This document shows, piece by piece, positions 50,690 through 64,000 of a stretch of 64,000 bases of DNA (position 1 is the stretch's first letter; each line of letters opens with the position of its first letter). The stretch covers positions 2,020,903-2,084,902 of the forward strand of contig JAQFVV010012442.1 of assembly GCA_028023455.1 (NCBI GenBank). The letters run 5' to 3'. This DNA is from Epiperipatus broadwayi (taxonomy: Eukaryota; Onychophora; Udeonychophora; Euonychophora; Peripatidae). Under the pieces are notes generated by a model that was given only the letters and a program-made list of their open reading frames with translations, did no database searches and was not told the origin of the DNA. Made by a program: the position numbers and the translations under genes.

Positions 50690-52796
50690 CAATGCAATTT
50701 AAAAAAGGGAGGTTATCTGCCACTCAGACAACACTAAATTTCAAGGCAATATTAAGTACCATTCGTGAGCTCAAAAATATCCAATGATAGGTGTTCAAAT
50801 GGACATCAAGCTGCCTTTGATTCAGTCCAAATTTAAACCGTAGTAGACATACTTTCAGACACTACTGCACCACCCCAGATCTAATTACCAATTTACTGTT
50901 AAATTGGAAAATATATATTATCCTCAGTGATATAAATTTACCTTTCTTTATACCTCACATTTAATCTTACAGAATTGCTCTTAAGTTTGGTTTTATTTAT
51001 AATTTATATCAGTCCACCATTAACATAAGTAAATAAAAAATAACATGTATCCAAATGAATAAATACCCAGCAGCATATTTTATGTATTGCATACATGGAT
51101 GACATTATTCTCTTCATTTCTTCATCAAAGTGCAGCTCCCCACACTCCAAAAAATTCTACAAGAGTATTCATCAATGTATCAAGGTAAGTTTAATTTAAA
51201 GACAACAGCTGCACCAAGTTTATACATTAGCAGACTATGTAATAAAAGCTTTCAAGAATTACCAACTAGATTTTTTGGATTTCCATTTCATCTGAAATGC
51301 ACAATATGAAACAAACCATTCAAACTAAACTAAAATAAAATACAATATAAATTACAATTTCCCTTTCCAAGATATAACTTTCATGACAAAATCACATATC
51401 AAATTCATCTAATTATTCACCTCAAACATTTCTTCAATATGCAAATATGGTTGTGAAGAGAAAAACAGTTTTCCATCTTTCAAATGCTTCAGTTAATCAT
51501 CTATATAAAATGGGCTTGAGATACACACTATTAATATCCTTAACATTGAAAAACATTTAACATTATAACCACCACATTACAATAATTTTCTGTATTTCAG
51601 GGTTTTCTTGTTGTAATATCCACTGATAAACTCCTATCTACATTTATTTTTTTCCATCTCTTATCCAAGTACTACAGACCATTCCCATTCAAATAAATAG
51701 TTATAGTAAAATAAAATACAACTTCTGTCAAGTTAATTTGCATGCAATCATGACAAGACACCCTTCCTCCCATGCATGGTTTCAACAAATCACAACTTCA
51801 ATGACTCTGTGGAAATTGATCATTTGAGCCATTTTTTATTTCTTGCTGTGAAACAACATTCATACATTGTCCACCTCATACTTTCTTCATTACCATCAGT
51901 TATATAATAATAAAGATCCATTTTGTATTATATATTAAAAATCCAAAGAAATGCAACAACACATCTTGTATTCATGTATATATTTAAACAAAACCCATGA
52001 GATTATGAACAGCAGTTGCAACCAGTTAAATACCACCCTAAAGCACACTACTTAATCTTACCAGAATATCCATTGCAAATCCTAACACAGTTGCACTCTA
52101 TTCATACTGGTATACTTATTGCATATTCATACTTGGACACAACATCATGAAATATTTATCCATGTTCATTAACAAGCTAAAACAACTAAGATAATGAGAC
52201 AGTAAAATTGTGCATTTCAACATCTATTTCACTACCATGTCTATATTATAACAGACTGCCAAACTATGAAAATCTTATCCAAGTTTGCTTTCATGACTCC
52301 ATCTGGTGGAGTGGTCATTTTATAATTAGTGGCAAAAATGATTTGTCCTGGTAGATGAAACTGGCATAATACCTTCACCAGTCATGAAATAACCATGTTT
52401 ATAAACAACACTTTTAAAATTGGGAAATAATACCCAAGACACCCTATCAGTTGAACAAACTAAAAATTATATTGAAAAAAACATAAACTCTATTTTCACA
52501 ATACTCCTTACTTCTTAAAAGTTGACTAATATATATTAGAAAACTCTCACATATATTGTCTTTGCACCCATATTTTTGAATGGATATGAAACAATTTACT
52601 CAGATTATAATCAATTATGTTCAGACACTTAATGATTCAACACAATTTATAGCTAAATTACTATGGAAAATGATACAAAATAAATCTGGACTGTCTTTTT
52701 TTCGGAAAAAGTAACATGCATTGTAACCTAGAACATCATTTGTACATATGTAAAATATGTAACACTTCATGAGTCAGTAAAGATTATTGTTGATAC
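50690..52796 (+). mobile_element. Degenerate LINE ending in an AAT repeat
   Basis: RT motifs read in order on the plus strand are LSTIRELKNIQ (about 50755), then QAAFDSVQ (about 50806; catalytic Asp motif), VVDILSDTTAPPQI, and LCIAYMDDIILFISSS (about 51085; active-site YMDD). Frames change often. The last ~60 bases before the AAT tract resemble the 3' end of the LINE at 57740-57810 (shared TTTGTAA or ATGTAA, CTT, GTAAAG or ATAAAG, GA-ACAT then AAT units), so both copies may belong to one family. Confidence 0.7.
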
Positions 52797-52998
<202 letters not shown>

Positions 52999-54085
52999 TT
53001 GTTTGTAGTAAAAGTAGTAATAGTAGTATTCACAGCAAACCCTGCAAGTGCTACTTCAAATTATCATAAGTCCCCATGATTGAACACAGAAAAATTATCA
53101 TAATGCACCATTTTCCATATAAAAATCAAATACATATAGATAGTAAATACAATTTAACACTTGAAAATATTTTTTTCTTTGACAAAAAGATTGAATCATG
53201 CATATTTCTCACACAACAAATATTTTATTAGTGATAAAATCTGTTATAATGGGGCTATCACCAAGCTATGTGACCTGCAGTAAACCCTACATGACTTTGT
53301 TCAATGTTTTGTAAGTCTCCATGTTTGATCCAAAAAAAATCTCACAATACAGTTTTTTGTCCAAGTAAGTATCAAATATTTGTAAATATTAAGTTCAATT
53401 CAATAAATATAAATAATTTTTGACAACAAAAAATACCCATAAAATGACCAATCAGCCAAAAATGTCATCTGTCAAACTACACAACCCCCTAAACAAGAAT
53501 GTTTAGCACTAAAGAATATTCCAACCTTAATAGACTCTAAACATTGTCTGATTTTAAAAAAAAATATTAATATATGTCTATAAATTATCACCAACTTCAT
53601 AAGTTAGTGATCATTTGATTATCATATATTGTAAATCATATAGAAAAATCTTTAATAATATTGATAAATATTGCCATGAATAATTTATTGATTTTAAATA
53701 AGAGGCTTTCTTCATTCATACTGTTCAAAACAAAACCTCTATTGGAAGATTATAAATTAGCTGTATGTATGGTATTCATTTGTGTTATTAGTTTGCTTGA
53801 TTTATCTATTACAGTATTATGCTACACATGTCCAAACTCTTTAATGAGACAAAAGCAAAAAATACCAGATTCACTATTTTAATTGAGTCAGATATAAAAA
53901 TATACATGGAACTCTATCCTTCAAATCAATTGAGATCAAATCCAAAAATATTAATTGACAATTGCATTTATTTGAAAAGTGTACCCATAATAATATTTGT
54001 AATCTTAGTTTCTTGATGTACTTGTTTTTCTTGTCATTTTTACTGATGCAACCATTTCTTAAGTACAAATAATGATTACTTTCTA
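52999..54085. other. AT-rich, no recognised gene
   Basis: Short frames at 53661-53882 and 53819-54016 have no recognisable domain. Nothing else is visible. Confidence 0.5.
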
Positions 54086-54164
54086 ACATGATCATCATCA
54101 TCATCATGCTACTACTACTATATGATACTATTACTATTTTTACTACTACTACTACTACTACTAC

Positions 54165-54255
<91 letters not shown>
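54086..54255. repeat. CAT/ACT/AAT/ATT compound repeat, self-complementary
   Basis: CAT units, then ACT units (to 54165), then AAT units (54164-54202) followed directly by ATT units (54201-54255). The AAT-ATT junction forms a perfect inverted repeat that can fold into a hairpin of about 39 bp arms. Confidence 0.95.
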
Positions 54256-54599
54256 TGATTAGATTTTCTATCAAAAAGCAGATGGAGTAATTAAAGAGTC
54301 ATGTTCTATGATTATTTGATAACATTCAATTACCTTAGTAATTTTTACACTTATGTATCAATTTCTTAATACAGTTTGTTTTACCATCCCAAATATGGAT
54401 TAACATAATAAAGTTATTATATATCATTTTATCATTAAATTGCATCATTTATTTATTATACAAAACTACACCCTTAACCAATTACATAAGAACACCAAAT
54501 AATATATTTATTCATATAGACAACTTTAGAAAAAAAAACGATCAATGCATATATGGATTACAATTGTTATATATATATATTGTAATTTCATTGATAATA

Positions 54600-54870
54600 C
54601 AAAATATGAAAAAATATAATAATAGTAGTACAAATAATAACAATAATAATCATAACAAAAGTAATAATAATAAGGGCAATACCAGCAATAACAATAGAAT
54701 AAGTTTGATTACAACAACAATAAAAATAATAAAATATGTACAAAAACAATAATAAAATAAGGACAAACACAATAATAAAATAGGTTAATATCCATAATAA
54801 CAATGATAATAAACAGCAACAATAATAAAATAAAACCATTAGTATGAATAAAATAACAATAATGAAAATA
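54600..54870. repeat. Degenerate AAT/AAC-rich repeat
   Basis: Interrupted AAT, AAC and AATAAAAT units; an old microsatellite in decay. Confidence 0.7.
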
Positions 54871-55274
54871 CTTATATAAGGCTAAAACCTTAGTATTACG
54901 TGCTGATATCGCGCATAATAAGAATTAATATTTACAACAATGAAAATATTGGGATTTGATCTTAGGATTTACAAATAAAATAATATAAAATGTTTACCCT
55001 TTTTAATACGCAATTTTGTAGTCCATTAAAAAATAAAAAGATGAAAATTTTTAAATCCAAATGCATTCTGGTCATTCACTTTGGCTAATTCTATAAGAGA
55101 TGTAAATAAATATATACATAAATAATAATGGTAATAATAAATAATGGTTGCAGTAATATTAGAAGCTATATTTCTTTATTATCTTTTATTTTTAGAATCT
55201 AATAATGCTAAGTAGTTGATGGATAATTTCAGAAATATATTTAGCAAAGTCATGTTTCTCTCTTTTCCTATATA

Positions 55275-55412
55275 TTAGAAAATACAGTAATTAAAATTTG
55301 TTAGAATATATATATATATATACGTCACTTAGAAAGAATAGTTGAAAGCGCTCCTAAATGGCGTTTATATTTTTTGTTCTTTTTAACAAATTTTAATTAC
55401 TGTATTTTCTAA
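55275..55412. mobile_element. MITE-like element with perfect 29-bp terminal inverted repeats
   Basis: 55275-55303 and 55384-55412 are exact reverse complements (beginning TTAGAAAATACAGTAATTAA). The 138 bp element has a (TA)n tract and a GC-richer core (AGCGCTCC) inside and no coding capacity. TTA/TAA at the ends may be a target duplication. Family not assigned. Confidence 0.8.
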
Positions 55413-56397
55413 AGAATCTGGCTAATTGAGATACCAATATTACAGATCAATTGGATTGCTAAAACAATGATTATTAAAAAATAATACTGTTCTGATGAGC
55501 TCAAGATAAATTACTAAGATACAATAATTAATACAACAATATTTTTCAATATTTAAATTTAAAAAAACGTATTATAATAATATATTATAGCACTTAGGGT
55601 CATAATAAATAATAGGGTTCCAATTATAATATTCAATCTATTCATTCACTAATAAATCTAACTTATAACTAGCTCAATATTATAAACAAATAGAGTTCTA
55701 TCAATATAAAAAATACAACTATTAAAAAAAACTCTTAACAATGGATGTTCAGTAAGGCATACTAGCTTAAATACTGAGAATACATCCCAAAAAAACAATG
55801 CCAATGGCATAAGAATATTACACCACAACATTCATGTAATAAACTGCCATTTAATACTCTCATGTCTTAAAAACACATATTTAATAATCCTAAAATATGG
55901 TGTTATAAATTTATTATAGAAATAACAATAACCTAATTAATATTCCTTTAATAAAATACTAATTGGACATTTAACATTAACTAATGCTTTCACTCATCAT
56001 CTTTCAATAAAAAATTTACATTTTTTTTTAAAAAAATAAATAATAATAATCATCATCATCTCAGGTTCATTTGTAACAAACTAATAACATAATAAATTCA
56101 TTAATTAACATCCTATAGTTAAATGTTATGAGGAATTTTACATGACATCTAATTACTCTCATACAATAAATACAACAATAAATAACATTGATTCTCAACA
56201 TTAAATGTACTTAATAATTAAAGTTTAGGAATTAAACATAATACAGTAAAATTTTAATTAAACATTGTACAATCTTTCGTTTTTAAATGTGGCATTCTTA
56301 AAAATATAATGCATTTTAATATTGTGGCAATTCCAAATATACCTCTTATTGGTGTTGTATCAGTTTAAAATAATTAATAATGATCATATATTCTATG
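55413..56397. other. AT-rich, no recognised gene
   Basis: No coding or structural signal was seen apart from A-rich runs. Confidence 0.55.
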
Positions 56398-56541
<144 letters not shown>

Positions 56542-56850
56542 TCATGTAAGCCCAAACCATTTTTATTCAATGGCTGACATAGTTTTGCCATTGATATTGC
56601 CACGACTTTCCTTGACCATAGTAGTTGATTGCAAATGGTCTTAATTTTGGAGATAAAAGCTTTTGAGAAAGCAACCACTGGCATAAAGTAAACTATCTTA
56701 GTCATTATCAAACTATTAATCAATTGAATCTTGGAATATACTGACATATAGGTATTGGATAGAGAGTCTGTATTTTCTGTATTTCATTTTTCAATTTGTT
56801 CTGCAAATGACATCTCATTCCAGTAGTCCCTAGATGGAATGGAAATCCAA
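56542..56850 (-). pseudogene. LINE RT end segment (inverted)
   Basis: On the minus strand it reads PWISIPSRDYWNEMSFAEQI, then after a frame change MSVYSKIQLINSLIMTKIVY, FMPVVAFSKAFISKIK and LLWSRK, ending NKNGLGLHDI just before the AAT tract. These are the thumb motifs after the RT active site in L1/Tx1-like elements (SxxxKIxLINSLIxxKxxY and GGLGLxDI). The active site itself is not included. Confidence 0.82.
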
Positions 56851-57591
56851 GGAATGAGGAACAATATAATTGATATTATTAAACAATTTCCAAAAATTAA
56901 GCAGCTCATAGAGGTCATTCCAACTGATAAACCACCACCAAAAAAATTATCATATTTTGAACAATTAATACATCTTTGTAAAACAGAATCAAAAATCCCA
57001 GAGCAATTTATTAATAAATACAAATACTGGAAAATTTATGAATTAATGCATGAAGATAATAACACAATTGCTTTAGAACCAATACTGGGAATTAATAATA
57101 AGCAATTGGTTAAAAGATATAAACGATGGGCCTTAGAACCAAAGATTTTCAATTTTCTAATAAAACCTAATCTATCTGCATTACCTACCACATATTTTCT
57201 TTGCCATAAAAGACTGTATATGTCAATTGATCCCTTTTGTGGGTTATGCCATCGAGCTGAGGAAACCCTATCACATCTGCTATATCACTGTGAGGGATTT
57301 AGGCACATAAGAAATCTCATAACTAGCAGTTACAGGAGGTCTAATGTAACAATGCATCAATTGATTTCTGCATTTAGAGAAGGATTAACACCAAGTGTCA
57401 GGGCAGCAACCTTTGTGCTATATGCATACTGGTGTACTAGATGCACTTTTCTAATTGGTAACAATTCCAGGAGACATCCAGTTACTTTTTCAAATAAACT
57501 TGAAATAATACAGAAAAGGGATAAGAGACTGGCCAGATCTGACATTTATGCAGCAACCTGGTCATTACTTAAGATTAGATCTATGTTATAG
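56839..57591 (+). CDS. LINE ORF C-terminal part with CCHC zinc finger (250 codons, partial)
   Basis: This is the longest clean open frame in the window apart from repeats. It continues the LINE ORF2-type protein past the RT thumb: a helical linker (KYWKIYELMHEDN, KRYKRWALEPKIFNFLIKPN, LSALPTTYFLCHKRLYM), then the zf-RVT finger CGLCHRAEETLSHLLYHC (CX2CX8HX4C), then a charged end (DKRLARSDIYAATWSLLKIR). The finger probably binds the element RNA or target DNA. The ATG at 56839 is not the real start; the 5' part was inverted during insertion. The intact frame points to a young insertion. Confidence 0.85.
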   Translation: MEIQGMRNNIIDIIKQFPKIKQLIEVIPTDKPPPKKLSYFEQLIHLCKTESKIPEQFINKYKYWKIYELMHEDNNTIALEPILGINNKQLVKRYKRWALEPKIFNFLIKPNLSALPTTYFLCHKRLYMSIDPFCGLCHRAEETLSHLLYHCEGFRHIRNLITSSYRRSNVTMHQLISAFREGLTPSVRAATFVLYAYWCTRCTFLIGNNSRRHPVTFSNKLEIIQKRDKRLARSDIYAATWSLLKIRSML

Positions 57592-62440
<4,849 letters not shown>

Positions 62441-62443
62441 GAT

Positions 62444-62529
62444 TGAAGCAATGGATCCAGAAGTCCAATCCATGCTTCACAGCCTCCTATAAACTTAATC
62501 AGTATTGTAGATCTTAATTAAGTTTATAG
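62444..62529. repeat. Two neighbouring small hairpins
   Basis: GAAGCAATGGAT pairs with ATCCATGCTTC (one bulge) over about 62446-62479. CTATAAACTTAAT (62487-62499) pairs exactly with ATTAAGTTTATAG (62517-62529). Function unknown. Confidence 0.6.
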
Positions 62530-62677
62530 CCCAATATCATCAGGGTTTTGCATTAAAGCTAAAATTAATTACATTTATTAAATTTGTATTTGCATTTAAA
62601 TATTTCGTTTTAAATAAATTCCATTCCAAGATTAAATTGCTGTTTAAAAAATTACTTGTAAAACCTTTTAATCAAAC

Positions 62678-62679
<2 letters not shown>

Positions 62680-62709
<30 letters not shown>

Positions 62710-62732
62710 GTGTGTGTGTGTGTGTGTGTGTG
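62680..62732. repeat. (TA)n/(TG)n compound microsatellite
   Basis: A TA run, a short ATGTATATA link, then about 22 bases of TG. Confidence 0.9.
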
Positions 62733-63060
62733 AGTTAATGCAAAATTATGCTGAAATAAAATGCTTATTTTATTAAAAGAAATAAGAATATATATTTTTT
62801 GAATCTTGTTAAAATATGGCATATGATTTTATTTTGAGATAAGCCTGCCAATGTATGTTTTTAATTAGTTAGCCCATTCAAGGCAAATTAAAGATGGCCT
62901 TTTTTTTATTAATACAAATTCAAAGTTTAAAGAAAGAAATTTAGAATAAAAATGTAAAAGTTATTTTTAGAAAATGTTACTTTGAAACAAAGGAGTGTGG
63001 GAAGGCTTATCAAGATCTAAGATCATATGCAAAACAATAGAGGGTATTTTACAAAAAAGG

Positions 63061-63121
63061 TATAAATAGAAGAGAGAACAACAGACTTGGCTTTTCAGAG
63101 TTTTCTTGCAGTCAGTCAGAT
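63061..63121 (+). promoter_or_regulatory. Candidate core promoter, possibly of a solo LTR
   Basis: GGTATAAATAGA at 63059 matches the TATA context of the LTR at 15029. TCAG motifs follow at 63095 and 63112-63120. The downstream kilobase has balanced composition like an LTR leader, including an antisense 100-codon frame (63295-63597) without a known domain. No LTR borders were found. Confidence 0.35.
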
Positions 63122-64000
63122 TTCTTTTTGGAGAATTCATTCAGATTTTCCATTCATTTGTTATCATGCTGACAATTTTTTATTAGTAGGACTGGCTATT
63201 TATTAGCTCAGCAGATCCTGTGCTGTGAACCTCTCAGATTTTGCTTCTCATTTAGATCTTGCTCCAAAAAGTTATTCAACTGTTGTCCTCAAAATCATGG
63301 AGAAGTTTTAACATGCAATGAGTTAAAAGTCATAGTATTTTGATGGAAACAAACATGATTGGTGGTTAGACAAATAGCTTTGCCTGCTGCCAAGGTCCTA
63401 AAAACCATCAAAATGCTGTAGTATTCAACCAAAATTAATCTGAATTCTGTGGCATGTCTGTGGGACTTTTCTTGAAAAAATGCTACATATTTCATTTTTT
63501 CCTTGTCTGGACAAATACCTATTGTCAGATGGATCAAGCCATGCACATCACAGGAACATGACCAAGAAACCAGGATGGTAATTGTATCTCTCCTCATGAA
63601 CTATTTACTATTCTACTTTTTTTGATCTTACCTTTCTAAATTGCATTATTGTAATACATTTCTGAATTGTGTTATTTAATTATATATTTTGTAACGTAAC
63701 TATTCAATTAGATTAATCTTAGAGATATATATATTTTGTGTGATCATCTATTTATATTTATATTTAACACTTTTCCTGCACTATTCTTTTTTGCTAACAT
63801 GTTATCAATATTTCGTATTCCATGGTGGTGTAAGTAAAGGTTAATTTTTTATTTAAAATATCTTTCCAATTTCATTTTGTTTTTAAATTAAATACGAGTC
63901 AGTTTCCTTTGTTTGCCAACTTGATTTTCTCGATAACACCTCTTTTGTCTGCCATTAGCTCATTACATATATCTTATTTAGCGATATACGTCTTAAATAA
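63122..64000. other. Downstream of candidate promoter, no recognised gene
   Basis: More balanced composition to about 63600, then AT-rich. No conserved protein was recognised on either strand. Confidence 0.45.

Overview
The window looks like non-genic, very AT-rich (by eye about three quarters A+T or more) DNA from an invertebrate animal, plausibly an arthropod. I base this on an RTE-type LINE of the endonuclease family common in arthropods, several worn Ty3/gypsy-type LTR retrotransposons, an L1/Tx1-like LINE, very long AAT/ATT microsatellites and many (TA)n tracts. I found no convincing host protein gene, tRNA or rRNA. The species cannot be named from the sequence.

Layout. 1-7062 holds simple repeats and foldback elements: a ~930 bp inverted repeat at 981-1908, a 204 bp foldback at 2281-2484, and a third at 6849-6952. 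It also holds a 417 bp tandem repeat (four copies plus a partial fifth, 4913-6634) with very few differences between copies. 7063-14501 is mostly featureless. 14502-20491 is a complete but non-autonomous LTR retrotransposon (plus strand) with ~1.7 kb LTRs, a tRNA-Lys-like primer site, a purine tract and only a coiled-coil gag remnant. 22540-22648 has two adjacent (TA)n-cored palindromes. 23403-26358 is a broken gypsy-type element (minus strand) with gag and integrase tail but most of pol missing. 29056-35215 is a well-delimited gypsy element (minus strand) with two ~1.3 kb LTRs, a 4 bp target duplication, and protease, RT, RNase H and integrase remnants, but almost no gag. 36230-38693 is a plus-strand RTE LINE with an internal deletion. 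41152-46216 is a third minus-strand gypsy-type element with every domain decayed. 50290-50595 is an RTE 3' scrap, directly followed by a degenerate LINE (about 50690-52796) that ends in an AAT compound repeat. 55275-55412 is a small MITE-like element. 56542-58038 is a LINE copy with its 5' part inverted (twin-priming structure), a 250-codon open C-terminal part and a 228 bp (TAA)n tail. The last kilobase holds a TATA-like core promoter that may belong to a solo LTR.

The elements do not cooperate as a pathway; they are layers of insertion and decay. Three themes recur. (TAA)n tracts sit at LINE 3' ends. (TA)n tracts sit exactly at the borders of LTR elements, foldbacks and the tandem array. 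The gag remnants share long repetitive coiled coils.
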